Program-made: the position numbers and the translations under genes | In this document: positions 43,650 to 53,433 of the stretch, one piece after another | How the letters are laid out: every line of letters starts with the position of its first letter | Numbering within the stretch: position 1 is the stretch's first letter | Notes under the pieces: generated by a model | Database searches by the model: none | Told to the model about the DNA's origin: nothing | What the model saw: the letters and a program-made list of their open reading frames with translations, nothing else | Assembly: GCF_042431545.1 (NCBI RefSeq) | Contig: NZ_JBHLYX010000001.1 | DNA from: Pseudoalteromonas xiamenensis | Lineage (GTDB): Bacteria > Pseudomonadota > Gammaproteobacteria > Enterobacterales > Alteromonadaceae | DNA: 64,000 bases | Reading direction: 5' to 3' (one strand)

Positions 43650-44018
43650 GGTGATTTATACCTTCTGTATTCATTATTCTTTGAGAAATTTAGGACGTTC
43701 TCAACAAATAAATGCCAATCTAGGCGGTTGAACGGACCATCGGCCCGACATTATCTAAAACTATTGCACTGGAGTCGAACTTAATTCTTGCGTTTTTCGC
43801 GTCCAGTAATTTGTGCGAATTCAATGTGTTGATTTTTTATTCAGCTTTTCGAAACTTTGTCAGCCGGGTTTAAGTCTGGTTTTTAACAATAATTTTCAAG
43901 ATTACAAAGGGTTACGTGGTTGTTTTTTAACTGGAATATTTCTTTTATTCACTTGTTTCTTAGATCAATATTCAGCTAGTATTTGATTTGGAAACATTCG
44001 CATGGATAAGGATAAATT
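43650..44018. other. Non-coding gap upstream of the Ig/RCC1-like lipoprotein
   Basis: 369 bases with no supported gene. It must hold the divergent promoters of the methyltransferase and lipoprotein genes; no operator is obvious. Confidence 0.5.
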
Positions 44019-46376
44019 ATGCGTAAGCTCTTAATCGCTAGTCTGATACTTACATTAACCGCCTGTGGTGGTGGGGGAGGCACTTCAGGTACGGTCTCCC
44101 CTGGTAACACAAAAAATCAAGCTCCAACGATTGTGATTGAAGGCGAAACTAAGGTGCAAGCCGAGTCGCATTTCTTGTTACGGACTCAGCTTAACGATAG
44201 AGAAAATGACGTTTTACAGGTTCAGTGGTCAAGCAGTCTGGCGGGCGTTGTTTTTTCAAATGTCACCAATACACAAGCTGAAGTATCAATGCCAGCCGTT
44301 CAGACCTTAACAACGGTAACGCTCACTGTAACCGTGACAGATTCCGCGAACAATTCGACGGTGAAAACGCATGTTGTTACGGTCACTCCGAAGGTATCTA
44401 GCAACGTGGCCTTATTTGACTTGGCCACAGCCTATTCGGTGAAGCAAAACGATGTGATTAAAATTCCAGTCAAATTTGATAGTCCCTATCCAATTACCGC
44501 TGTTGATTGGTCGTTTGTGGGTTTTACTCCACGAGAACTTCAAAAGGTGAACGATTTTTCAGATTATTCAGGCACCACTTCGGCAGAATTTCGCGCTCCA
44601 ACGTTGAGCCAAGATGCCGACTTTGATGTTGTCGTTACCTTGTCCACAACCCAAGCACAGTATGAAGCCAAAACAAAACTAACCGTCAAAGCCGAATCTA
44701 TTCATTCGATTACGGTCGATTTGCCCGAGCCAATTGAAGTGATTGAAGCTCAAGAAGGGGAGCTGGTTGCAAATGTTGTGACAGACGAGGAAATTGAGTT
44801 TATTGAATGGGACTGGCAACCAAAACCAGAACCTGAAGTCATCAGCATTGGGACAAAGCAGTTTAAGTTTAAAGCGCCAGACGTGGAGAATGATACCACC
44901 TTTGATGTGTCGCTTAAATTGACCACCAAATCGGGATTGCAAGCGTCGGATACCACGAAAGTGACAGTGAAAAACGCAACGGCAGCCTCTCCGATTATTT
45001 TAAAAGCGGATAGACAAACAGCAGCGACAGGGCATAAAGCGGTGATTTCCGTCACTGAAATAAACCTCGATGAGATTGCTGAGTTTCAGTGGGAAATTGG
45101 CAATCTTGGTCAACAATTTGTGGTCAGCAGCAAAGGCAAATTGGACGTGACTTTCCCAAGTGTGAATGCCGAGGCGTTACCTTATCTCTTTACCTATAAA
45201 GCGAAACTCAAATCAGGACAAACACAAACTGCACAAACCACTATTACGTATTATGGCGATGCAGCTGTAGCGAGTCAGGTTGCCCTAACTAGCTCAAGTA
45301 CGATGCACATTTATCCTCAAGAACAAGTTGAACACGTTTACACGTTAAGTGACCCAAACCATCTTGTTGATTCAATTACCCTTGAATCGAGCTCGAGTCT
45401 AAATACATTTAATGTACTTGAAGCAAACCAACAAGGTCGTTACGTCACGGTGACTGCTCGCATTGACTCACCACTGCGAGCATCTTCCGTGCCCATTGTT
45501 GCCTTGCTGAAAACCGGCACATACGTGTCTCGACACAATTTGAATGCAGAGCTTTCTACGTCCAAGTTGAAGGCTTACGCAGGTCTTGAAGAGCAATATC
45601 TGCAAGGTGGTTCATTTTACCTAACCGGACTGGTACTCGATAAAGACGTTGTGTTGCCATTTAATGGGACATGGAAAGTGACGAACAGCACGAAACACGT
45701 TATCCAAAACCCAACTAGCGCCGTAACGAAAGTCACGGTGAGTGACAGTTATTCGTTAGCGCCTTCATTCAAGCTAGTAGCAAAAGACGCAAATCAAAAC
45801 GAGCTAGAGACGAGCGTATCCATTAACACAAGCAGCTATTACACGGTAAAAGGTGAAGTGTATCAATGTACGTGGAGTGCGCGAAACGTCCAATGTAAGG
45901 ATGACCGTTATCAAGCTTTGACCTTCGCTAAGGTGTTTACTGCACCGCGGCAGGTCATTACCAAAGGTAATTATGCATGTGTGTTGGATAGCGATGACGT
46001 TGCCTCGTGCGCTGGTCAAAATACGAAGATTAATTCAGCAATTTTGACGTTGAGCAACGTGCTCAAACTGGACGCAGTAGACAACACCACGGTGTGCGCT
46101 CAATTCGTTGATTTAAGTTGGGCCTGTGTGGGAGACAATGCAGCGCGTTATCAAACCCAACTTAAAGGGTTGAATACCGTATTCGGTATACAAGCCGACG
46201 GCACCACGACCTGTTATGTTGAAAACGGTTATTTAAAATGCAGCAAAGGAATAGCACAACCATACTTCACGAGCAGTCCAGCGCTAGTTACTTGGTTTGA
46301 AGTCAATGCGTCGGAGCATCAACTCTGCTACAAGGAGCTCGGCCAAGTTATCGAACAATGTCATTCATTGCTATAA
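44019..46376 (+). CDS. Large lipoprotein with Ig-like repeats and RCC1-like C-terminus
   Basis: 785 residues. The signal ends LTLTACGGGGG, a lipobox. The next about 600 residues are serial Ig/cadherin-like domains (QAPTIVIEGETKVQAESHFL, VTLTVTVTDSANNSTVKTHV). The C-terminal 160 residues contain four cysteine-pair units: YACVLDSDDVASCAGQN, TVCAQFVDLSWACVGDN, TTCYVENGYLKCSKG and HQLCYKELGQVIEQC. This spacing of Cys and small residues resembles RCC1-type blades. It should extend from the outer membrane into the periplasm or outside. It may bind other proteins or a surface; the function is unknown. Confidence 0.8.
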   Translation: MRKLLIASLILTLTACGGGGGTSGTVSPGNTKNQAPTIVIEGETKVQAESHFLLRTQLNDRENDVLQVQWSSSLAGVVFSNVTNTQAEVSMPAVQTLTTVTLTVTVTDSANNSTVKTHVVTVTPKVSSNVALFDLATAYSVKQNDVIKIPVKFDSPYPITAVDWSFVGFTPRELQKVNDFSDYSGTTSAEFRAPTLSQDADFDVVVTLSTTQAQYEAKTKLTVKAESIHSITVDLPEPIEVIEAQEGELVANVVTDEEIEFIEWDWQPKPEPEVISIGTKQFKFKAPDVENDTTFDVSLKLTTKSGLQASDTTKVTVKNATAASPIILKADRQTAATGHKAVISVTEINLDEIAEFQWEIGNLGQQFVVSSKGKLDVTFPSVNAEALPYLFTYKAKLKSGQTQTAQTTITYYGDAAVASQVALTSSSTMHIYPQEQVEHVYTLSDPNHLVDSITLESSSSLNTFNVLEANQQGRYVTVTARIDSPLRASSVPIVALLKTGTYVSRHNLNAELSTSKLKAYAGLEEQYLQGGSFYLTGLVLDKDVVLPFNGTWKVTNSTKHVIQNPTSAVTKVTVSDSYSLAPSFKLVAKDANQNELETSVSINTSSYYTVKGEVYQCTWSARNVQCKDDRYQALTFAKVFTAPRQVITKGNYACVLDSDDVASCAGQNTKINSAILTLSNVLKLDAVDNTTVCAQFVDLSWACVGDNAARYQTQLKGLNTVFGIQADGTTTCYVENGYLKCSKGIAQPYFTSSPALVTWFEVNASEHQLCYKELGQVIEQCHSLL

Positions 46377-46442
46377 CTTAATGACTCGACAAATCTTCGT
46401 CAGACTATCTGTGGCGGCAGAAATACAATGTGTTTCTGCCGC

Positions 46443-46862
46443 TTATAACGCGGGAACCGTACTTTTCAGCGCAAGCATCATCATAAATGCACTCTCTCCC
46501 GACATGTCATAAGGCGAAAAAATACTGGTGCCGCCAAAATTAATGTTGATGTCATTCGTGAGTTTTGATTCAGGGATGTAACCCATAGACCAATCTGAAA
46601 ATTCCCTCACCGCAATTTCTTTGTAGTCCAATATGATTAAGTTGTGGTGGCGAGGATCGGTCACAATGCGGTTATAGGTTTCGTTAACATTCTGCCTCGT
46701 ACCTTCAATACATTGTAAAAAATACTTACGGTTAAAACACAACATACCGGTGACATACTTCTTCAGGTTATTTTCTCGAGAGACATTGAGAATTGCTTCA
46801 ATGTCCTGACTTTGAAAGTCTTTACTAAAAGTACTGACGTAGACCAATCGCACTAAAAACAT
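46443..46862 (-). CDS. Stand-alone BLUF blue-light sensor
   Basis: 139 residues, a single BLUF domain. The flavin-binding residues match the PixD numbering exactly: Tyr8 in LVYVS, Asn31/Asn32 in SRENN, Gln50 in YFLQCIEG, and Trp91 and Met93 in FSDWSMGY. BLUF proteins bind FAD and shift its hydrogen bonds on blue light. There is no output domain, so this short form likely acts through a protein partner, as PixD does with PixE. No such partner is adjacent. It is transcribed alone. Confidence 0.92.
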   Translation of the reverse strand: MFLVRLVYVSTFSKDFQSQDIEAILNVSRENNLKKYVTGMLCFNRKYFLQCIEGTRQNVNETYNRIVTDPRHHNLIILDYKEIAVREFSDWSMGYIPESKLTNDININFGGTSIFSPYDMSGESAFMMMLALKSTVPAL

Positions 46863-47010
46863 AATCCAAATCCTGAAAAGGAAGGGGTTTTTTAATCATA
46901 GCCAGCGCGCGAACTCGTGCAACTCGAAATAGAAGTAAGTTTGACGGCAGATGTCGAATTTCTGCATCCACCGTCTAGGGAGAGGAAAGGCGAGTGGGTT
47001 GAGATTTAAG

Positions 47011-47691
47011 TTAAGTCACGGCCCACTGGCGTAATAAGTTATGGTAAACACCTGTCAATTTTACAATTTCAGGTGAATCTTGTACTTGTGTACGGAGCTG
47101 CTGAATGGCCATGTCCATGTCAAATAAGAGCGTACGCTTCTCGTCGCTGCTCACCATAGACTGCAGCCAGAAAAATGAGGCTAGTCGGCGGCCCGCAATC
47201 ACAGGCATAACCCGGTGTAAACTGGTGGATGGGTATAACACCATGTCGCCCGCCGCGAGTTTCACTGAATGTGCGCCGTAGGTATCTTCGATGACAAGCT
47301 CGCCACCTTGGTATTCTTCGGGTTCTGAAAAGAACACCGTCATACTCAAATCTGTACGCACCTTGACGGGGGTCCCTGGCACTTGGCGTATCGCGTTGTC
47401 TACGTGAATACCGAAATTTTGGCCACCTTGATAGCAGTTGAAAAGAGGTGGGAAAATTTTTAAAGGGAGGGCCGCCGACATAAACAAATTGTTTTGTGCA
47501 AGCGCTCGTAAAATGACATCACCAATTTCAATAGCCGTTGCAGATTGCTCAGGTAGTTGTAAGTTGTTTTTTGCTTGGCTTGATTGATAGCCAGCAGTGA
47601 CGTTTCCGTCTAGCCACTCAGCGTCTTCCAGCTTTGCTTTACACTGGGCGACTTGTTCTTTGGTCAAAACACCAGGGATTTTAAGTAACAT
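47011..47691 (-). CDS. piuC: Fe(II)/2-oxoglutarate dioxygenase of the PiuC/YbiX type
   Basis: 226 residues. It begins MLLKIPGVLTKEQVAQCKAK, the PKHD-type hydroxylase start. The iron ligands are His and Asp in NFGIHVDNAIR and a distal His in STSLHRVMPV, with the 2-oxoglutarate Arg in GRRLASFFWLQS. PiuC lies next to siderophore receptors in many gammaproteobacteria and is iron-regulated; its substrate is unknown. The receptor gene is 65 bases upstream and a hairpin lies between them. Confidence 0.9.
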   Translation of the reverse strand: MLLKIPGVLTKEQVAQCKAKLEDAEWLDGNVTAGYQSSQAKNNLQLPEQSATAIEIGDVILRALAQNNLFMSAALPLKIFPPLFNCYQGGQNFGIHVDNAIRQVPGTPVKVRTDLSMTVFFSEPEEYQGGELVIEDTYGAHSVKLAAGDMVLYPSTSLHRVMPVIAGRRLASFFWLQSMVSSDEKRTLLFDMDMAIQQLRTQVQDSPEIVKLTGVYHNLLRQWAVT

Positions 47692-47720
47692 TACTACTCC
47701 TCAACATTCTAGATTTAATT

Positions 47721-47745
47721 GGGGTAAAAGACATGCTTTTACCCC
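47721..47745 (-). repeat. Intercistronic hairpin between receptor and piuC
   Basis: GGGGTAAAAG and CTTTTACCCC are perfect complements around ACATG. On the minus strand it follows the receptor by 11 bases. There is no T-run, so it may protect the upstream message or partly stop transcription. Confidence 0.6.
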
Positions 47746-47755
47746 AGTACAGCGA

Positions 47756-49939
47756 TTAGAACTTATAGTTCGCTGATAGACCCATGTAACGGCCTTCGCC
47801 AGGTACAAAGTGGCCACCACCAAGTTGTTCAATGTATTCTTTGTCTGTTAGGTTTGTTGCGTTGAATTGTACACCTAAGTCTTTGTTAATTTGATAGGTT
47901 ACCATCAAGTTAAGTAGTGTATAGGCATCCGCTTCTTTGCGCGTGTTTGCATCAGCACTGTTGTAACGTTTGCCGACATAGTTTGCACCCAAGCCAACCG
48001 CAAGTTTCTCAGAAATTTGGTAGCGACCCCAAACTGAGCTTGAGAACTTAGGCGTACGAGCTAATTCAGAACCAACCGTTGCAATCTCACGCTCGCTTGC
48101 AGACAACACTTCGCTGTCTTGGAAGCTAAATGAAGTCACGATGTTAAAGTCACGGTTAACCTGACCCATCGCGCTAAATTCAATACCTTGAACGCGTTGA
48201 CCGCCATTTAAGGTATACGTGTTATCTAGTTCACGTGTACGAGCATTGTCTTTCTCAACACGGAAAAGTGCAACGTGAGTGCTTAAATCACCATCAAACC
48301 ATTGTTGTTTGATACCGAATTCAGCGCTGCGTGTTTCTTCAGGGTCAAGATCTTCAAGGCCACGACCTGTACGGATAGTTAAACCTTCCGCAGACGGGTT
48401 GAAGCTATTGCCCATCGCAAAATACAGGTTAGATTCTGCATTTAGCTTGTAAAGGGCTGCAGCATTCCAGCTCAGTTCACTTTCTGTTTTTGATACTGAA
48501 AGCGATGGGTCGTCATAATCGTATTGATAATCAACATCAAAGTGATCTAAACGAAGGCCACCAGTCAGTTGCCATTGCTCATTAAGTGTAATGGTATCGA
48601 AAACGTACGCCGCCTTTGTCACACCTTCCGCTAACGTACTGCCAGGCGCGCGAGTGTAGCTGCCTGTAAAGTCAACTTGAACTGGATTAAACAGATCAAT
48701 TGTTACTTTGTCGTTCTTGTAGTTGTCAGTTTCGCTGACTAAATTCCAGCGCTTGAAGCTTTCTTTTGAATATTCAACACCAGCAACCAAGTCATGTTGT
48801 GTAGAACCAACAAAATAGCGGCCCAAAAGATCTGCTTGGATTGCGGTTAGGCTGTCCTTGGTATCACGTGTTTTTTGTGTATCTAGACGAATTTCTGCAG
48901 ATTTTGACGCATCTTTAAAACGTGGTGCCGAAACAATCGACTCACGCTCAACAGAGCCGACACGGCCTTGTACGCGAACCGTTGTGTTTGCAGACAAGTC
49001 GTGTTCGAATTTCGCGGTGATAGAGTGCGCATCAATTTCTTCGTAGTCACGGTCAACGCTACCGTAGAAGTTAGAGAAAGGTACGTTTGGCGCGCTGTTT
49101 TCTTGCGATTTAAGTGCGTCAATTAACGGCTTTTCATCAGTACCCGTTGGTACCCATGGTAAACCATAATCTGGCAGGTTGTCCTGTGATTGGTATTCGC
49201 CATTGATTTGGAAACGTGTATCTGTGCCAAGGCCCGTAGCTGCTGAAAGGGCGATAGCATGTTTGCTGTTATTAACAAAATCACGGCCTGACACGTCAGC
49301 ATCGTCGATGACCGCGTTTACGCGCACTGCACTTGTGTCATTAATTTGAACGTTTGAATCGATAGTTGCACGGTAATCACTTTCGCTACCAAGACGCGCT
49401 GAAACTTCGTTGAAGTTGTCTAGTTTAGCCCCTTTGGTTGCAAGGTTAATGCTACCACCAGTTGAACCTCTGCCAGCTTGCGCAGAACTTGGGCCTTTGC
49501 TTACTTCAACCGCTTCTAAATTGTACGTGTCACGATAGTAGCCAGCAACATCACGGATGCCATCGATAAAGATGTCTGTGCTTGCACTGAAACCACGAAT
49601 AGACAGGCTATCACCTGTTGGCGCACCACCTTCACCAGCCGCAAGAGAAATACCTGCAACGTTGCGAAGCGCGTCACGTAGGCTGTCAACACCTTGGTCT
49701 TGCATAAGAGATTGCGTGATCACGCTGACTGTTTTAGGCGTTTCAGCAAGTGATTGTGTGTTTTTGTGGTTTGTAGATTGCGTAGCTTGGTAACTCTGCT
49801 GCTGTTCAGCTTTTGCTTTTGACACTGCAAGTTCTTTAATTTCAGTCGCATGAGCGGTGCTAACTACACCTGCAACAGCCAATGGTAACATCGGTGCTAA
49901 CTTCACCAATTTACCTTTTGAAGAAACAGAATTAGACAT
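47756..49939 (-). CDS. TonB-dependent siderophore receptor, Fiu/PiuA type
   Basis: 727 residues with a signal peptide (LVKLAPMLPLAVAGVVSTAHA). The plug contains KTVSVITQSLMQDQGVDSLR, RDALRNVAGISLAAGEGG, DSLSIRGFSASTDIFIDGIR and SKGPSSAQAGRGSTGGSINL, which are signatures of catecholate-type (Fiu/PiuA-like) receptors. The barrel ends GRYMGLSANYKF. It imports ferric catecholate siderophores across the outer membrane with TonB. The Fur-like site at 50034-50048 and piuC downstream support iron regulation. A candidate TonB system lies directly across the divergent promoter. Confidence 0.93.
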   Translation of the reverse strand: MSNSVSSKGKLVKLAPMLPLAVAGVVSTAHATEIKELAVSKAKAEQQQSYQATQSTNHKNTQSLAETPKTVSVITQSLMQDQGVDSLRDALRNVAGISLAAGEGGAPTGDSLSIRGFSASTDIFIDGIRDVAGYYRDTYNLEAVEVSKGPSSAQAGRGSTGGSINLATKGAKLDNFNEVSARLGSESDYRATIDSNVQINDTSAVRVNAVIDDADVSGRDFVNNSKHAIALSAATGLGTDTRFQINGEYQSQDNLPDYGLPWVPTGTDEKPLIDALKSQENSAPNVPFSNFYGSVDRDYEEIDAHSITAKFEHDLSANTTVRVQGRVGSVERESIVSAPRFKDASKSAEIRLDTQKTRDTKDSLTAIQADLLGRYFVGSTQHDLVAGVEYSKESFKRWNLVSETDNYKNDKVTIDLFNPVQVDFTGSYTRAPGSTLAEGVTKAAYVFDTITLNEQWQLTGGLRLDHFDVDYQYDYDDPSLSVSKTESELSWNAAALYKLNAESNLYFAMGNSFNPSAEGLTIRTGRGLEDLDPEETRSAEFGIKQQWFDGDLSTHVALFRVEKDNARTRELDNTYTLNGGQRVQGIEFSAMGQVNRDFNIVTSFSFQDSEVLSASEREIATVGSELARTPKFSSSVWGRYQISEKLAVGLGANYVGKRYNSADANTRKEADAYTLLNLMVTYQINKDLGVQFNATNLTDKEYIEQLGGGHFVPGEGRYMGLSANYKF

Positions 49940-50033
49940 TTTGACTCCAATTATTCGAGCGCGCCGTCAAATTGATAACGGCATTATTGTTAAAATCGGA
50001 GCGAACTCTAGCAAACATAAATACCAATGTAAA

Positions 50034-50048
50034 TGAGAATAATTATCG
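50034..50048. promoter_or_regulatory. Fur-box-like site in the divergent promoter
   Basis: TGAGAATAATTATCG matches the 7-1-7 Fur consensus TGATAATnATTATCA at all but two positions. It lies 95 bases before the receptor start and 67 bases before the DUF2271 start, so it could repress both sides under iron sufficiency. Confidence 0.65.
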
Positions 50049-50114
50049 CTTGAACTATTATTTTATACAGGGCATAATTCTGACCATCATCCTATTAGAC
50101 TGAATAATAACGAT

Positions 50115-50606
50115 ATGAAGGTAATTAAAGCGTTTACATTTTTGGGACTTGTCGCGAGTGCCGCGGCAAATGCAACTGCCGTTGAATATGAATTGAATGT
50201 CGAGTTGCCTGTTATTAGTGAAGGCCAGTATCACCGCCCATACGTGGCTATCTGGATTGAAGATGACAGCAAGCAAGTATTGAAAAACCTAGCGCTTTGG
50301 AAACAAAAAGACAAATGGTTGCCTGATCTTAAACGATATTACCGCCGAGTGCTTCGCGCGAATGAAACGGTGCTTGATGGCTTTACTGGTGCAACAAAGG
50401 GCCCAGGTCAACATCAGATCCTATGGAATGGGCTATCGGATAACAATGAAGTGTTGGCACAAGGTCGCTACAGTTTGTGCGTTGAAGCTGCACGTGAAAA
50501 AGGTGGGCGTGAAATTCAATGTTTACCTTTCCAATACGGCAAAGATGCCAAATCAGTACAAGGTTCGCATGAGCTAGCCGCTATTTCGTTTGTTGTTAAG
50601 TCTTAG
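50115..50606 (+). CDS. DUF2271 periplasmic protein
   Basis: 163 residues with a signal peptide. The family core is YHRPYVAIWIEDDSKQVLKN, split as RPYVAIWIEDDSKQVLKNLA and the following LALWKQKDKWLPDLKRYYRR. DUF2271 genes lie with PepSY, DUF4198 and TonB genes in iron-linked clusters, as here. The role may be in periplasmic ferri-siderophore handling or flavin chemistry. It opens an operon of nine genes. Confidence 0.85.
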   Translation: MKVIKAFTFLGLVASAAANATAVEYELNVELPVISEGQYHRPYVAIWIEDDSKQVLKNLALWKQKDKWLPDLKRYYRRVLRANETVLDGFTGATKGPGQHQILWNGLSDNNEVLAQGRYSLCVEAAREKGGREIQCLPFQYGKDAKSVQGSHELAAISFVVKS

Positions 50607-50614
50607 GAGTCCTC

Positions 50615-51358
50615 ATGAAAAAATCTATCCTTGTTGCTGCACTTGCATTGATGTCGACTACCGCAGCTGCCCACACGATGTGGTTTAAGCCTTCAGTTTT
50701 TAATCTTCCAAAGGAGGAGCGTGCTCAATTTGTTGATGTAGATATCGCGCTTGGTGAGCATCCCTTTGAAATTGAACGCGCATTGAAACCAGATGCTGTA
50801 AAACTGATTGACGCAAAAAATACAGTGCACACATTAGAGGTCACGGAGCTGAATAGTTTAAAAAGCAACGTGCTTGTTGAGCTTCAGCATGAAGGCACTC
50901 ATAAGCTAGTTGCTGAATTTGGTCCAACCGTTCGTAAACCAAAGCCAGGCACGAAAAGTAAACGTCCACCAACGCGCACGTTCACTCGTTTAGTGAGCTT
51001 TTTGACCGTTGGAGCACCAACAGCATCAATGGATGTAGCCGCGAATTATTTGGATGTTAAAGCGTTAACCTTGCCTGCGGATATCGTTGCAGAAGAAGCG
51101 TTTGAACTGCAATTTTTCAATCAAGGCAAGGCGGCAAGCCAACTTGAAGTGACGTTTGTGAAAGAAGGTGGCGCGTATCTTGACCAGCCACAATCATGGA
51201 CGTTTACCACGGATGAGGCGGGTAAGCTGAGTGTAACGTTAGATGATGCTGGTCGCTATTGGGTTAAAGCGGGTGTATCTGAAGAGCTTGAGAACGATGC
51301 AGAAGCCAAATTCCTTCGCAGTTCACTGGGTCTTGCCTTAGAAGTGCAGGTGAACTAA
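50615..51358 (+). CDS. DUF4198 periplasmic protein
   Basis: 247 residues with a signal peptide (KKSILVAALALMSTTAAA). AHTMWFKPSVFNLPKEERAQ and the middle RPPTRTFTRLVSFLTVGAPT are typical of DUF4198, which resembles CbiK/nickel-uptake accessory proteins. The C-terminal half is beta-rich. It follows DUF2271 by eight bases with TTAGGAG before its ATG. In this setting it likely binds a metal or helps metal delivery. Confidence 0.85.
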   Translation: MKKSILVAALALMSTTAAAHTMWFKPSVFNLPKEERAQFVDVDIALGEHPFEIERALKPDAVKLIDAKNTVHTLEVTELNSLKSNVLVELQHEGTHKLVAEFGPTVRKPKPGTKSKRPPTRTFTRLVSFLTVGAPTASMDVAANYLDVKALTLPADIVAEEAFELQFFNQGKAASQLEVTFVKEGGAYLDQPQSWTFTTDEAGKLSVTLDDAGRYWVKAGVSEELENDAEAKFLRSSLGLALEVQVN

Positions 51359-51362
51359 CGCA

Positions 51363-52160
51363 ATGAAAGGGATGGGGAAAAGTAAAAAAGCGATACTAAT
51401 CGTGACGACAATACTGGCTATGCCAGTATTGTCGGTTAAAGCCAATAACCAAGCTGAAAGCATGCCAAATTTAGTTGAGAAGTGGTTGCAATTAAGTGCG
51501 CAGCAACAGCGAGTTGAAAGCGAATGGGCGGCGGAAAAACCACTGCTAGAACAACAGTTGCAATTGCTTCAACAAGAGTTTGAAACATTAAATCGGAATG
51601 TTTCCTCGAAGCAAGGGGGGCAATCGGAAGTCGCTCAGAAGCGTGAGTCGTTGGCCAGTGAACAGCAACGTCTTGAAAAGCAACAATTCGAATTGCAATC
51701 CGCGTTGAAATTCCATCGTAAACAATTGAGTCAAATTGTTTCTCGTTTACCGCCAGTACTGCAAAACGCGTGGAATGAGACGTTGCTTAAATGGCAAGGA
51801 GACATCAGTGCACAAACGGATGCCAATCAGTTACAGGATGTACTTGCGCTTTATCAACAGTGGGCAGATTTTCAAAAACGCATAGTGGTACATGAAGCGC
51901 CGATTCAGCTCAATGGCGAAGAGTTTATGGTGGATCAGCTTTATGTTGGCGTAAGCCAAGCGTGGTTTATTAGTAAAGATGGAAAAACCACTGGGGTAGG
52001 TGCGCCTAAGGGAACATCATGGGTTTGGACTGCCGTGAATGACTTAGATACCGCAGCACTTGTAAGTGCGATTGCAATGTATCGCAAACAGCAGCCGGCG
52101 TCTCTTATCCAGTTGCCTTACGTTGCGACACCGACGTTAGGAGGCCCTTCAAATGGTTAA
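51363..52160 (+). CDS. DUF3450 coiled-coil periplasmic protein
   Basis: 265 residues. A signal peptide is followed by a long coiled coil (about residues 40-120, LLEQQLQLLQQEFETLNRNV) and a compact domain (FMVDQLYVGVSQAWFISKDG). DUF3450 is regularly encoded before TtpC in second TonB systems and is thought to be a periplasmic partner. Start at 51363; an ATG three codons later is possible. Its end overlaps the next gene by eight bases. Confidence 0.85.
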   Translation: MKGMGKSKKAILIVTTILAMPVLSVKANNQAESMPNLVEKWLQLSAQQQRVESEWAAEKPLLEQQLQLLQQEFETLNRNVSSKQGGQSEVAQKRESLASEQQRLEKQQFELQSALKFHRKQLSQIVSRLPPVLQNAWNETLLKWQGDISAQTDANQLQDVLALYQQWADFQKRIVVHEAPIQLNGEEFMVDQLYVGVSQAWFISKDGKTTGVGAPKGTSWVWTAVNDLDTAALVSAIAMYRKQQPASLIQLPYVATPTLGGPSNG

Positions 52161-53433
52161 GCTTAGTTTTGCATTACCCGTACTTTTGGCTTTTTCCGGC
52201 GTGTTTGCGAGTTTGGATGTGAATGCAGCATCTACCGAGCAAAGTCTAATAAACGATATTCAAAAAAGTCAGCAAGCGCTTGCTAAAACAACAGAGCAAA
52301 TTCGAGCGGAACGTCGTCAACTTGGAAAAGCGTTATTTAAGCAATCTCAAGCAGTCGAAAAGTTGCGTGAACAGGCTGCGGTTGCTCAGCGCGTGTTAGA
52401 CGAACAAAATTTAAGTTTGAGTACGCTGGAAAAACGTTTACAAACGTGGAAAGAGCAAGCTCAGTACCAGCAGCATATGCTCTCTACTTTTGCACGTGAT
52501 GTTAAAGTCGATACAGGCTCTGATTTTGAAGCGCAGTTAGACGCACTTAATGTTGTTGCCAAACACATGGCTGCGAGTTTGGCACCACAATGGCAATCTC
52601 AGTCTTTAGTACTTACAGATGGTAAAATTGAGCCGGGGCACATTCTAGATTTGGGTCCTGTAAAACTTTACCAACATTCCGGTGAGGTTGGACTGGCGTC
52701 GTTCGTCGACAACACGTGGCGCGCTGAATATGGCTATTCAGACACGCAATCAGCGTCCTGGCGGGGTGAAAAAAATGCTCAGCTAGTATTCGATCCAAGC
52801 CAAAGCCGAGCCCTATTGCAAGCGCAAACCAAAGAAACCGTTTATCAACACCTAACAAAAGGTGGTGTGTGGGTTATCCCAATTGTGCTATTTGCACTGT
52901 TCGCGTTGTGTATCGCGGCATACAAAGCGCTGCAATTGTGGCGACTTCCTAGTCTGCCAAGTGTTGCAGGACTTCGTGTATTGCAATCCTCTCCTGAACG
53001 ATTTGCTGGGATGGGCATCGCGGGTCAACTTTTACACGTGTGGCATCAGTTTGCCCCTGGTCAGCAGCGCGACGACGAGTTATACAACACTTTGTTAGCC
53101 GCGCGAGAGAAATTAGAACGTTATGTCGGTGCTATCGCGATTACAGCATCCGTTGCGCCATTACTTGGTCTACTGGGTACTGTTTCTGGCATGATAGACA
53201 CCTTTAAAATGATGACGTTGTTTGGAGCGGGTGACCCTCAAGTTGTTTCAGGCGGCATTTCACAAGCGTTGATCACAACAGAGCTTGGCCTTGTGGTTGC
53301 GATCCCTGCATTGATTTGTCATGCCTTACTAAATCGTAAAGTGAAAAGTTACTACCACCAATTAGAAAGCATCGCGTTGTCGCTCAGCCAGCAAGTAGTG
53401 AATGCTGAAAACACCGCGAAGGAGGCCGCATGA
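52153..53433 (+). CDS. TtpC-type ExbB-like proton channel with periplasmic extension
   Basis: 426 residues. A signal peptide and a coiled-coil periplasmic region (DIQKSQQALAKTTEQIRAER) precede a MotA/TolQ/ExbB domain in the last 180 residues (AITASVAPLLGLLGTVSGMI and ALITTELGLVVAIPALICHA). This is the TtpC architecture of TonB2 systems. TtpC is required for TonB2 function in Vibrio and related genera. The adjacent ExbB, ExbD and TonB complete the system. Confidence 0.9.
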   Translation: MVKLSFALPVLLAFSGVFASLDVNAASTEQSLINDIQKSQQALAKTTEQIRAERRQLGKALFKQSQAVEKLREQAAVAQRVLDEQNLSLSTLEKRLQTWKEQAQYQQHMLSTFARDVKVDTGSDFEAQLDALNVVAKHMAASLAPQWQSQSLVLTDGKIEPGHILDLGPVKLYQHSGEVGLASFVDNTWRAEYGYSDTQSASWRGEKNAQLVFDPSQSRALLQAQTKETVYQHLTKGGVWVIPIVLFALFALCIAAYKALQLWRLPSLPSVAGLRVLQSSPERFAGMGIAGQLLHVWHQFAPGQQRDDELYNTLLAAREKLERYVGAIAITASVAPLLGLLGTVSGMIDTFKMMTLFGAGDPQVVSGGISQALITTELGLVVAIPALICHALLNRKVKSYYHQLESIALSLSQQVVNAENTAKEAA

